Shown here: positions 35,588 through 43,117 of the stretch, piece after piece
How the letters are laid out: each line of letters begins with the position of its first letter
How positions within the stretch are numbered: the first letter of the stretch is position 1
Assembly: GCA_964645755.1 (NCBI GenBank)
Contig: CAZYBT010000009.1
Location: 1 to 47,896, forward strand
DNA from: VMCP01 sp964645755
GTDB taxonomy: Bacteria > Bacteroidota > Bacteroidia > NS11-12g > UBA955
Reading direction: 5' to 3'
Length of the DNA: 47,896 nucleotides
Translations under genes and position numbers: made by a program
The notes under the pieces: model-generated
Told to the model about the DNA's origin: nothing
Seen by the model: the letters and a program-made list of their open reading frames with translations, nothing else
Database searches by the model: none

Positions 35588-36592
35588 ATGACATCTACCC
35601 CTAAACTGAACTTTGGAGTTATTGGAAATGGAAGTTGGGCAACCGCTCTCATTAAAATACTGACCGAAAACACCTCTATTTCCATCAACTGGTGGATGAG
35701 AGATGAAAGTACTGTGAACTATATCAAAGAATTCCATCACAATCCCAAGTATTTATCTTCGGTTGAAATTCATCCAAATGTGATTAGTGCAACCACCAAC
35801 ATTCAAGATGTGATTGACCAATCAGATATTATTCTTTTGGCTGTTCCTTCTGCATTTGTTGATGCTGCATTAAAAGGGGCAAATTTACCAACCAATAAAA
35901 CATATATTACGGCAATCAAAGGCATCGAACCTCATTCGAAAATGGTTATTGCCAAGTATTTGAACCAAAATTTCAACATCCCTTTTGATAACATCACCCT
36001 TATATCTGGCCCTTGTCACGCCGAGGAAGTAGCACTTGAAAAATTAAGCTACCTTACCATTAGTGGATTGGTTCCTGAAACAACCGCGAAAATTGCAAAT
36101 CTTTTCGACTGTAGATTTATCAATATCAGTCAAACCCAAGATTTAATTGGTGCTGAATATGCTTCTGTTTTGAAAAATATTTATGCCATAGGGTCTGGAA
36201 TTGCACATGGACTAGGCTATGGTGATAATTTTCAGGCTGTTTTTGTTGCTGCCGCAATTCGAGAAATGGAAACCTTTTTACATGAAATTCATGTTGAAAA
36301 TAGAGATGTGAAAGAAGCAGCATATTTGGGAGATTTACTCGTTACTTGTTATTCTCAGTTCAGTAGAAACAGATCTTTTGGAACCATGTTGGGAAAAGGA
36401 TACTCTGTTAAATCGGCCCAACTCGAAATGAATATGGTTGCAGAAGGTTACTACGCCACCGAATTGGTTTATGAATTAGCAGTGAATAACAAAATTGAAA
36501 TGCCCATTGTTAAAGCCGTTTACGATGTTGTTTATAAACAAGGTAATGCCAAAACCATTTTTAATTTCTTGGCAGAAAAACAACTTTATTAA
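35588..36592 (+). CDS. gpsA: NAD(P)-dependent glycerol-3-phosphate dehydrogenase
   Basis: Makes sn-glycerol 3-phosphate from dihydroxyacetone phosphate for phospholipid synthesis. The 334-residue protein has the N-terminal Rossmann motif GVIGNGSWATAL, the AIKGIEP and SGPCHAEEVA segments, the catalytic lysine in ASVLKNIYAIGSGI, and the GDLLVTCYSQFSRNRSFG substrate loop. Length and order are standard. It starts 3 bp after bcp. Confidence 0.96.
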   Translation: MTSTPKLNFGVIGNGSWATALIKILTENTSISINWWMRDESTVNYIKEFHHNPKYLSSVEIHPNVISATTNIQDVIDQSDIILLAVPSAFVDAALKGANLPTNKTYITAIKGIEPHSKMVIAKYLNQNFNIPFDNITLISGPCHAEEVALEKLSYLTISGLVPETTAKIANLFDCRFINISQTQDLIGAEYASVLKNIYAIGSGIAHGLGYGDNFQAVFVAAAIREMETFLHEIHVENRDVKEAAYLGDLLVTCYSQFSRNRSFGTMLGKGYSVKSAQLEMNMVAEGYYATELVYELAVNNKIEMPIVKAVYDVVYKQGNAKTIFNFLAEKQLY

Positions 36593-36623
36593 ACAATTAC
36601 AACCGTTTTTTGTTACTTAAGCA

Positions 36624-37181
36624 ATGACATTTAAAATATACACCAGAAAAGGCGACGACGGTAAAACCGGACTCATTGGCGGAGATAGGGTTGCAAAACA
36701 TCACATTCGTGTTGAATCTTACGGAACGGTAGATGAATTAAATAGTCATATTGGATTGGTTAGAAGCTATATCGCCAACAGCGATGAAGAAAAAATCCTT
36801 GCCGATATCCAAAACAATTTATTTACCATTGGTTCGTATTTGGCGTCTTCGGCAAGCAGTAAAATGAATTTGCCAGAATTCTATGAATCGAGTATTGAAA
36901 ATATTGAAACTGAAATTGACCGTTTAACCGCTACCCTTCCTGAACTTAAAAATTTCATTCTTCCGGGTGCAACCTCACAAGGGGCACAATCGCACATAGC
37001 ACGTTGCGTTTGTAGGCGAGCAGAGCGTTTGGTGGTCCACCTTTCCGATATTGAAGAAATTGAACCGTTTATTATCAAATATTTGAACCGCTTAAGCGAT
37101 TATTTATTCACGTTGGCTAGATTTTTAGATATGAAATTTGGAGGGACAGAAATTCCGTGGATACCGAGAGCCAACGGATAA
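36624..37181 (+). CDS. Cob(I)alamin adenosyltransferase, PduO type
   Basis: Transfers the adenosyl group of ATP to cob(I)alamin, giving coenzyme B12. The 185-residue protein has the PduO/MMAB signatures: IYTRKGDDGKTGLIGG at the N-terminus (ATP-binding), SYGTVDELNSHIGL, the CRRAERLVV helix with the conserved arginines, and YLNRLSDYLFTLARF near the C-terminus. It suggests B12-dependent enzymes such as methylmalonyl-CoA mutase elsewhere. It lies 31 bp after gpsA; no new promoter is obvious. A GAGGGAC word lies near the end at 37141. Confidence 0.95.
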   Translation: MTFKIYTRKGDDGKTGLIGGDRVAKHHIRVESYGTVDELNSHIGLVRSYIANSDEEKILADIQNNLFTIGSYLASSASSKMNLPEFYESSIENIETEIDRLTATLPELKNFILPGATSQGAQSHIARCVCRRAERLVVHLSDIEEIEPFIIKYLNRLSDYLFTLARFLDMKFGGTEIPWIPRANG

Positions 37182-37216
37182 TTGGCGATTTTCGCAAAAA
37201 ATAAATTCCCCGTCCG

Positions 37217-37287
37217 ACAAATATGCGCTTTAAATCGAAGAAATTTAAAATTCGTCTTGCATATTTGTTTAAACAAATATAACTTTG
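37217..37287 (+). promoter_or_regulatory. yceI promoter with palindromic operator
   Basis: TTG (37257-37259) and TAACTTTG (37280-37287) form a promoter with a 20-base spacer, ending ten bases before the yceI ATG. The spacer is occupied by a perfect palindrome (37261-37280, half-site ATATTTGTTT). A third half-site in the same orientation as the right arm, ACAAATATGC, lies at 37217-37226. Such placement is typical of a repressor operator; the regulator is unknown. Confidence 0.65.
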
Positions 37288-37297
37288 CAATAAAACT

Positions 37298-37972
37298 ATG
37301 AGAAAAAATATATTCTTTTTAACAGCCGCAGTAGCATCAATGATGTTTGCTTCATGCGGTAGCAACGCTTCTGAGGCAGGTGCAGCAGACAGCGCAATGA
37401 CAGCAACAGCAGGTTCTGCAGCTTACACCGTTGACCAAAACAGCACTCTTGGTTGGGGTGGATCTAAGGTAGTTGGTGTTGGCTCACACGCTGGTACTAT
37501 CGCAATTTCTGAAGGTACTATCTCTGTAGAGAACGGCAACATCACTGCTGGTTCTTTCACTGTAGACATGAAGAAAATTGTTTGTACAGATTCTGGTTTG
37601 CCAGCTGAATTCAATGCAAAATTAATCGGTCACTTAAGTGCTGATGATTTCTTCAACGTTGAGAAATTCCCAACTGCAAAATTCGTTATCTCTAGCGTTA
37701 AAGCTGAAGCTAACGGCGAAAACACTCACGTTATCTCTGGTAACTTAACTTTGCGTGATTCGACTAAAAACATCAGCTTCCCTGCTGCTGTAGCGATCAC
37801 TGAAACTGGTTTAACTGCTAAAGGTAGCACTACCATCAACCGTTTGGATTGGGGTGTTAACTATGACAAAACCAACATGAGTCTTCCTGAAAAAGCTGCT
37901 GCTAAATTGAAAAATGGCGTTGTATCTAAAGACATCACCATTTCTTTCGATCTTAAAGCAACTAAGAAATAA
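37298..37972 (+). CDS. YceI-family lipoprotein
   Basis: Envelope lipoprotein whose beta-barrel (lipocalin-like) family binds isoprenoid-type lipids. The 224-residue product starts with a lipoprotein signal peptide ending FASC (Cys20), an Ala/Ser/Thr-rich linker to about residue 45, then the YceI domain: YTVDQNSTLGW, then GTIAISEGTI, HLSADDFFNVEKFPTAKF and NLTLRDSTKNISFP, ending in a strand with ITISFDLKATKK. Codon choice is unlike its neighbours (frequent C- and T-ending preferred codons such as AAC, GGT, CGT and TCT), which suggests strong expression. It has its own promoter with a palindrome in the spacer and a strong terminator after it. Confidence 0.94.
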   Translation: MRKNIFFLTAAVASMMFASCGSNASEAGAADSAMTATAGSAAYTVDQNSTLGWGGSKVVGVGSHAGTIAISEGTISVENGNITAGSFTVDMKKIVCTDSGLPAEFNAKLIGHLSADDFFNVEKFPTAKFVISSVKAEANGENTHVISGNLTLRDSTKNISFPAAVAITETGLTAKGSTTINRLDWGVNYDKTNMSLPEKAAAKLKNGVVSKDITISFDLKATKK

Positions 37973-38030
37973 GGAAATTTAAAGTTGAAGGTTTATAGTT
38001 TATCGTTATTTACGAAAACCTTATAACCAA

Positions 38031-38060
38031 AAAAAGCGCCTGATTACTCAGGCGCTTTTT
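38031..38060 (+). terminator. Intrinsic terminator after yceI
   Basis: A 13-bp inverted repeat (AAAAAGCGCCTGA / TCAGGCGCTTTTT, loop TTAC) with a T-tract, 59 bp past the yceI stop. It can work in both directions and also lies 160 bp beyond the end of the convergent aldehyde dehydrogenase gene. Confidence 0.85.
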
Positions 38061-38078
38061 TATTTAACGTTGAAAGTT

Positions 38079-38214
38079 TAATGTTTACAGTTCGGAAGTA
38101 TTCTTCTTAACCTTAAACGCTAAACTTTCAACTCTAAATTCCCGTTAAAGATATAATGTTTACAGTTCGGAAGTATTCTTCTTAACCTTAAACGCTAAAC
38201 TTTCAACTCTAAAT
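38079..38214. repeat. Two-copy 61-bp direct repeat (75-bp period)
   Basis: 38079-38139 and 38154-38214 are identical over 61 bp, with a 14-bp spacer, between the yceI terminator and the stop of the aldehyde dehydrogenase gene. Each copy ends in TAAACTTTCAACTC; the sequence before the first copy (38069-38080) is the inverse complement of that end, so a stem of 12 bp can form. A related but diverged stretch (AAAGTTGAAGGTTTATAG) lies at 37981-37998. This looks like a short dispersed intergenic repeat family typical of Bacteroidota. It does not code for a protein. Confidence 0.85.
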
Positions 38215-38220
38215 CCCCTA

Positions 38221-39867
38221 TCACATATACCTATTGCCAACCCAAACAAAGCGGCGGTTGATATACAATGCATCCGTGAAGCTAGCATTGCCACTTGGAT
38301 TTCCACCCGTAACGTGAAGATCACTGAAAGCCGCATGCTGGTTTACAAACGCAGCACCAACAAAGTTGAAGCTTACTGGTGTAAACGCATTGTTCATGGT
38401 TTCCTCTACCGAATTACAAAAATCGGTGTTTGTTGAGTAACATTGACAAGTTATAGCCCCTTTATTTTTTGCACTTTCCGCGGTAAGAGCCAAACTCTCA
38501 GCAGAATCTTTCGTTTTCACAATAAACAAAATTGGACCGAAACATTCATGCTGCCAAGAATCTCTATCAGAAGCATTTACAACCACTACAGAAGGACTCA
38601 ACACACGGGTATCTGCAAATTCTGGGTTCACAAAATCAATTGGAGCCAATGCCACGTGTTTGTTTTCGAGGGTACTCATGATCCTATTTTTGGTTACATC
38701 ATTTTGAATTGCACCCAAAGTAAATGGACCCATTTTGGGATTTTCCACCAACCCTTTGATAGATTCAGCAATACCTGAAACCACTTCGTCGAAAGACAAA
38801 TGTCCCTCAGAAGAAGAAATACCTGACTCAGGAACAAAAACATTTTGAGGAGCCGTACACATTTGACCACTATACAAACTTGCAGCGAACGCCAAATTCC
38901 CGAAAACCGCTTTTGCATCGGCTACACTATCTAAAATCACGGAGTTCACACCCGCTTTTTCAGTGAAAACGGTTTTATTCGGTAAAGATTCGATATAATC
39001 GCCGAAAGCTGATCCACCGGTATAATCAATCAACTGAATGTCGTTATGTTCTGCCAAATGCTTGGTTATCGGATTTTCGATGGTATCAACTGCTAATTGT
39101 ACGATCGACAATGGCAAACCATGTTTTCCCAATACTTTTTGCATTTCAGCAACAACTATTGCAATGGGTAAAATGCTTTTTGGGTGCGGTTTCACGATGC
39201 TTACATTTCCTGCAATCAAATTCGCAAACAGCCCAGGAACGGTATTCCATGTTGGGAAAGTGCTGCAACCAATTACAAGTCCTAAACCTTTTGAAACTGC
39301 TTTAAAATTTTTCTTCAGGGTTAGATCAAATTTACCCATATTTTTAACCCAAGTTAATTCATTATCAAAGCGTTCCAGCTCTTGTAAACCCATGGCAATC
39401 ACCTCGAGCGCTCGATCGTTAGCATGAGGCCCACTTGCTTGAAAACTCATTACAAAGCTTTGACCAGTTGTATGCATGGTGGCATAGGCAATTTCAAAAA
39501 ATCGCTCTTTCACAGCATCCAACATTTCAACCAAAATATTGGCTCTATTTTGGGGGGACAAAGACGTCCAAGCAGCTTTGGATGCATTTGCTTTAGAGAT
39601 GAGGGTATCTACCGAAAACTGAGGATATTGAACGCCCAATCCAACTTGCATATAGGGGGAAACTTCAGTACCTATCCATCCAATGGATTCAGATTCATCA
39701 AGCTCGGTAAATTTTTCATTCAGCTGTTTGCTAAATGCCGTTTTCCCAAGTTCGTTACCGTCTTCGGCATAGGCTTTTGGATTCTCGGGATAAGCCGAGA
39801 AGTACAATCTAGATTTAAGCGCTTCTTGCGCATCTTTTAATATAGAATTCATTGCTTGTGCTGTCAT
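38221..39867 (-). CDS. PaaN-like aldehyde dehydrogenase
   Basis: NAD(P)-dependent aldehyde dehydrogenase-fold protein of the PaaN type linked to phenylacetate degradation. The 548-residue protein begins with a helical extension (about 100 residues) absent from ordinary ALDHs, then the dehydrogenase core: SKGLGLVIGCSTFPTWNTVPGLF, then NVSIVKPHPKS, the DYTGGSAFGDYI cofactor loop, and the nucleophile region YSGQMCTAPQNVFVP (catalytic Cys). WQHECFGPILFIV is the conserved substrate-site element. No other paa gene is present beside it, so the aromatic role is inferred from family only. It lies 5 bp after a DUF3467 gene. The first ATG (39867) and the second (39852) are both possible. Confidence 0.88.
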   Translation of the reverse strand: MTAQAMNSILKDAQEALKSRLYFSAYPENPKAYAEDGNELGKTAFSKQLNEKFTELDESESIGWIGTEVSPYMQVGLGVQYPQFSVDTLISKANASKAAWTSLSPQNRANILVEMLDAVKERFFEIAYATMHTTGQSFVMSFQASGPHANDRALEVIAMGLQELERFDNELTWVKNMGKFDLTLKKNFKAVSKGLGLVIGCSTFPTWNTVPGLFANLIAGNVSIVKPHPKSILPIAIVVAEMQKVLGKHGLPLSIVQLAVDTIENPITKHLAEHNDIQLIDYTGGSAFGDYIESLPNKTVFTEKAGVNSVILDSVADAKAVFGNLAFAASLYSGQMCTAPQNVFVPESGISSSEGHLSFDEVVSGIAESIKGLVENPKMGPFTLGAIQNDVTKNRIMSTLENKHVALAPIDFVNPEFADTRVLSPSVVVVNASDRDSWQHECFGPILFIVKTKDSAESLALTAESAKNKGAITCQCYSTNTDFCNSVEETMNNAFTPVSFNFVGAAFVNQHAAFSDLHVTGGNPSGNASFTDALYINRRFVWVGNRYM

Positions 39868-39872
39868 AAAAA

Positions 39873-40202
39873 TTAAGCTTGACCTGTTTGACCTCCAAAA
39901 TTTAACGGAACATTTGGTTGACCGTGCATTTCATCCAATTCCACTTCTCCAAAGTTAGCTTCATAACGCGCTAAATTATCACCCAATGCCATGAGCAAAC
40001 GCTTCGCATGGTGAGGGGCTAAGATGATTCTACTTTTTACCTTTCCTTTAGGAACACCAGGCATCATCCGAATAAAATCGAGAATAAACTCTGATTGGCT
40101 ATGTGTAATAATTGCAAAGTTGCTGTAAATACCTTCAGCAATTTCTTCGGTTAACTCAATGTCTAATGATTGAGGAACTTGCTCGTCATGATTGTTGGAC
40201 AT
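39873..40202 (-). CDS. DUF3467 family protein
   Basis: Small 109-residue protein of a family with no assigned function that is common in Bacteroidota. The sequence contains a conserved core (GIYSNFAIITHSQSEFILDFIRMMPG and RIILAPHHAKRLLMAL), which makes the assignment confident. It is predicted to be cytoplasmic, with no signal peptide or membrane segment. It lies 5 bp upstream of the PaaN-like gene in the same direction, so the two are likely co-transcribed from the box at 40207. A functional link to the dehydrogenase is not established. Confidence 0.88.
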   Translation of the reverse strand: MSNNHDEQVPQSLDIELTEEIAEGIYSNFAIITHSQSEFILDFIRMMPGVPKGKVKSRIILAPHHAKRLLMALGDNLARYEANFGEVELDEMHGQPNVPLNFGGQTGQA

Positions 40203-40206
40203 ATTA

Positions 40207-40214
40207 CAAATTTA
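40207..40214 (-). promoter_or_regulatory. DUF3467-paaN-like -7 box (TAAATTTG)
   Basis: A TAnnTTTG match on the minus strand ending four bases before the ATG at 40202, predicting a leaderless mRNA. No TTG at consensus spacing is visible. Nothing else is evident in the 130-bp gap to the divergent gene at 40333. Confidence 0.5.
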
Positions 40215-40332
40215 AACGATAATCTTGGAATTGTTGAGGAAGTTAGATAGAAATTATTTGTGTATTTCAATAAAATAAAACCACATTTTTGTAACTAAAA
40301 ATCTTAAAAACCGTTTAATATTGTAACAAAAT

Positions 40333-41916
40333 ATGCTGAAAATCAACAAATTCCTTCATGCTAACATGCTGAAATACTCAAAATTCAGAAAAATTTTAGC
40401 TTTTACAATTGCAATTTTCGCAAAATTCACGGTGTTCGCTCAAACGCCTAATTGGGCTGAGCATGTAGCACCCATACTGTATCAGAACTGTACAAAATGC
40501 CATATTGCAGGGGGAATTGCACCATTTTCATTAGTTGGGTATTCAAATGCACAATCTATGGCTAGCAGCATTGCCTATTCTGCAGAAATCAAAAGAATGC
40601 CACCATGGCCTGCAGATTCGAAATACAAACGATATGCGCATGAAAGAATTTTGAGCAGTCAAGAAATCGAAATTTTAAAACAATGGGCGAACAACAATAC
40701 TCCTTCCGGAAATTTAAACCTCGCTCCTCCCGACCCTAGCCCTACAACAGGGCCTCAATTAAACAATGCTAACATTGTTTTAAAAATGCCAAACTATGTG
40801 GTGAACACCAATTCCGATGAATATCGTTGTTTTGTATTGCCAACCAATATCCCTCAAAATCAATATGCTACAGCACTTGAGGTTGTTCCAGGAAACCGTC
40901 AAATTGTGCATCATGTACTTGTATTTCAAGACACCAGCATGATACCTGTGAATAAAGATAATCAAGATCCCAATCCCGGATATTTGGCTTTTGGAGGTAC
41001 AGGATCTCCAACATCGCAGCTCATTGGTGTTTATGTTCCCGGACAAGAACCATTTGTATTTCCAGAAGGATTTGGAACGAAATTATTGAAAAATACAAGG
41101 ATAATTTTACAGATTCACTACCCCGGAGGAGTCAATTCAATGCTAGATTCCACGAAGGTTTTATTGAAGACAACCACAAATTCAACGCGCGAAGTACTCA
41201 TTGCTCCAATTCTAAATCACAACAACAGCAACATGACCAACGGACCATTGTATATTCCAGCCAATGTTGAAAAAACCTTCTTCACAAAATACAATGTAAA
41301 TGGAAAAGCAACGATTTTCGCAATTGCACCTCACATGCATCTCATTGGCACCAGTATCAAAGCGTATGGCTTAAGGGGTACAGACACAATTAAATTCATT
41401 GACATTCCTAAATGGGATTTTCATTGGCAAAGAACCTACAGCTTCAAAAATCCGGTGATTGTTCAAAATGGGGATATCCTTTGGGGGGAAGCCAAATATA
41501 ACAACACCAGCAGCAATCCCAACAATCCAAATTCTCCACCGTTGGCTGTTACAAAAGGCGAAGGAACGGCCGATGAAATGATGCTTATATATTTCTGGTA
41601 CACTTTGTATCAAAGTGGCGACGAGAACTTAATCATTGACACCACCACATTAAAAAACATATCAAACACAGTTAAAATTGCGAAAATTCAGACATCCGTT
41701 TACCCGAATCCGATAAAAAACAATTTGTTTTTCAAATCGAATGAACCGATTGACAAAATTGTAATTTTTAATTTTGAGGGACAAAAAATCGATGAATATC
41801 AATTTGTTGCAAAAAAAGAAGGCAGCATAGTGATTAAAAACCAACCTGTAGGTATGTACTACATTGAGTTGAGCAATGATCAAAAAAGCTCAAAAACCAA
41901 AGTTTTCATGGAATAG
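40333..41916 (+). CDS. Secreted cytochrome c / copper type II monooxygenase-like protein with T9SS sorting domain
   Basis: Exported 527-residue protein with three parts. After a signal peptide (residues about 13-36, ending FTVFAQ) comes a c-type heme site, CTKCH (53-57), with a likely axial Met89 in RMPPWP. The next part resembles peptidylglycine and dopamine copper monooxygenases: His193-His194 (VHHVLVF) and His262 (LQIHY) correspond to copper site A, and His334, His336 (APHMHLIG) and Met416 (ADEMM) to copper site B, so all six ligands appear present. The last 80 residues start with VYPNP and end in a CTD of the T9SS type, directing it to the surface. ATG at 40333 or 40366. Heme-to-copper electron transfer is an inference; the substrate is unknown. 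It is preceded by a gap with no clear promoter. Confidence 0.88.
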   Translation: MLKINKFLHANMLKYSKFRKILAFTIAIFAKFTVFAQTPNWAEHVAPILYQNCTKCHIAGGIAPFSLVGYSNAQSMASSIAYSAEIKRMPPWPADSKYKRYAHERILSSQEIEILKQWANNNTPSGNLNLAPPDPSPTTGPQLNNANIVLKMPNYVVNTNSDEYRCFVLPTNIPQNQYATALEVVPGNRQIVHHVLVFQDTSMIPVNKDNQDPNPGYLAFGGTGSPTSQLIGVYVPGQEPFVFPEGFGTKLLKNTRIILQIHYPGGVNSMLDSTKVLLKTTTNSTREVLIAPILNHNNSNMTNGPLYIPANVEKTFFTKYNVNGKATIFAIAPHMHLIGTSIKAYGLRGTDTIKFIDIPKWDFHWQRTYSFKNPVIVQNGDILWGEAKYNNTSSNPNNPNSPPLAVTKGEGTADEMMLIYFWYTLYQSGDENLIIDTTTLKNISNTVKIAKIQTSVYPNPIKNNLFFKSNEPIDKIVIFNFEGQKIDEYQFVAKKEGSIVIKNQPVGMYYIELSNDQKSSKTKVFME

Positions 41917-41927
41917 TTGTGCAACGA

Positions 41928-42314
41928 TTATTCTTTGGCACAAATTACTGAAATTTCAACAAGGGCATCTTTGGGTAATCTTGAAACTTCAACGGTTTCG
42001 CGTGCTGGAAAAACACCTGACTGGAACCATTTTGCATACTCTTCATTCACGATTGGAAAATCGTTCATACTTTTCAAAAAGATAGAAGTTTTCACAACAT
42101 GATCAAAAGTTAAACCCGCTTCTGTGAGCAGGGCTTGGATATTCTTCATCACTTGTTGGGTTTGTAAACGCACATCCGTTTCGGAAACAAAAGCACCTGT
42201 TTGAGGGTCTAGGGCTATTTGACCAGAGAAATAGTAAGTATTTCCAAATCGAACTCCTTGGCTATAAGGACCAATTGGTGCGGGTGCATTTTTTGTTAAA
42301 ATCGTTTCTCTCAT
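41928..42314 (-). CDS. ridA: RidA-family enamine/imine deaminase
   Basis: Hydrolyses reactive enamine/imine intermediates such as 2-aminoacrylate from PLP enzymes. The 128-residue protein is full length. It has the family motifs APAPIGPYSQG at the start, YYFSGQIALDPQTG, and a central TQQVMKNIQALLTEAGL, and ends with PARETVEVSRLPKDALVEISVICA, carrying the key arginine. The ATG at 42314 is chosen by homology: the frame runs 39 codons further upstream, but that would cover the divergent gene and its promoter. It ends 11 bp after the stop of the convergent copper protein gene. Confidence 0.96.
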   Translation of the reverse strand: MRETILTKNAPAPIGPYSQGVRFGNTYYFSGQIALDPQTGAFVSETDVRLQTQQVMKNIQALLTEAGLTFDHVVKTSIFLKSMNDFPIVNEEYAKWFQSGVFPARETVEVSRLPKDALVEISVICAKE

Positions 42315-42322
42315 ATTTGTTG

Positions 42323-42330
42323 TATTTTTG
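42323..42330 (+). promoter_or_regulatory. -7 box of the 3-hydroxyacyl-CoA dehydrogenase-like gene (TATTTTTG)
   Basis: A perfect TATTTTTG ending seven bases before the ATG at 42338, in the 23-bp gap shared with ridA. No TTG at consensus spacing is found; the nearest is 27 bases upstream. Confidence 0.5.
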
Positions 42331-42337
42331 TAAGCAC

Positions 42338-43006
42338 ATGAAAATAGCAGTATTGGGAACAGGCAAAAAAGCAGAGGCTTGGAAAGGTCGCAATTTGAAC
42401 CCGGAAACATATACATGGGTGCAAGATACAAAATCTCATTACGATTTTGATATATTCATTGATTTGAATTTTGACGAACATCCAGAAAAATTGAGCGACT
42501 ATGTGTGCAATGAAAAAACCATTTTTTTGTTTAGTGCATTGAATATCACCATCGAAGGAGCTTTTCACACCGCTAAGCTCACTCCAATGTCCCTCAAAAT
42601 AATTGGAATCAACGCATTGCCCACAATGATAGAGAGAGACACGATCGAATATACCAACCCATTGAAAATTGGCGAATTAGATAACATTTTCACACTTTTG
42701 GGCTATTCAAATTTCATAGAAGTTGAAAGCAGAGTTGGGATGGTTACACCAAGAATTGTTTCGATGATTATCAATGAGGCATTTTACACTGTTCAGGAAG
42801 GAACTGCCAACCAACAGGATATAGACACAGCCATGAAATTGGGTGTAAATTATCCGAAGGGACCATTTGAGTTTCTCAATCTTATGGGAGTTGAGAATGT
42901 TTATCTATTGTTGGAAGCGTTATACAACGATACCCGAGAAGAACGTTATAAAATTTGCCCTGCACTGAAAAAAGAATTCCTAAAACATTCAATATCATAT
43001 ATTTGA
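42338..43006 (+). CDS. 3-hydroxyacyl-CoA dehydrogenase-like protein, probably with altered active site
   Basis: A 222-residue protein with the C-terminal helical domain of 3-hydroxyacyl-CoA dehydrogenases, recognisable in TPRIVSMIINEAFY, NQQDIDTAMKLGVNYPKGPFEFLNLMG and the following helices. Its N-terminal half is short: MKIAVLGTGKKAEAW is a degenerate Rossmann start lacking the third glycine. The segment IIGINALPTMIERD aligns with the usual GMHFFNPVPVM, so the catalytic histidine appears replaced by Asn92, while the partner glutamate (Glu104) is kept. A structural or otherwise non-dehydrogenase role is possible. It starts 23 bp from divergent ridA. Family assignment is firm; enzymatic activity is uncertain. 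Confidence 0.85.
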   Translation: MKIAVLGTGKKAEAWKGRNLNPETYTWVQDTKSHYDFDIFIDLNFDEHPEKLSDYVCNEKTIFLFSALNITIEGAFHTAKLTPMSLKIIGINALPTMIERDTIEYTNPLKIGELDNIFTLLGYSNFIEVESRVGMVTPRIVSMIINEAFYTVQEGTANQQDIDTAMKLGVNYPKGPFEFLNLMGVENVYLLLEALYNDTREERYKICPALKKEFLKHSISYI

Positions 43007-43066
43007 TTGAATTTATTTTCAAATAACCCGAAAAGTTCTTTGAATTTTATTTGCAAAAAATGCAAT

Positions 43067-43099
43067 AAAAAAGGTGGTCTGATATAGACCACCTTTTTT
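43067..43099. terminator. Bidirectional intrinsic terminator
   Basis: A perfect 14-bp inverted repeat (AAAAAAGGTGGTCT / AGACCACCTTTTTT, loop GATAT) between the convergent dehydrogenase-like gene and the PKD protein gene, with T-tracts on both sides. Confidence 0.9.
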
Positions 43100-43117
43100 A
43101 TTGAGAACTGAAATCAA

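Noticed and set aside
38079..38214. CRISPR-like direct repeat
   Set aside because: Only two 61-bp copies, 14-bp spacer, no cas genes and no further units. It is an intergenic repeat instead.
37182..38220. Possible tRNA or small RNA genes in the longest gaps
   Set aside because: I looked for cloverleaf features and the TTCRANT stretch with matching stems and found none; the gaps hold promoters, a terminator and the repeat.
39554..39562. Near copies of GAGGGAC (GGGGGAC at 39554 and 20136, TAGGGAC at 45691)
   Set aside because: They differ by one base, so they were not counted in the 22; they may be degenerate sites.
42315..42431. N-terminal extension of RidA resembling a lipoprotein signal (LLFCLFPILLFSC)
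   Set aside because: The extension lies antisense to the start and promoter of the divergent dehydrogenase-like gene, and RidA proteins are cytoplasmic and begin near the ATG at 42314.
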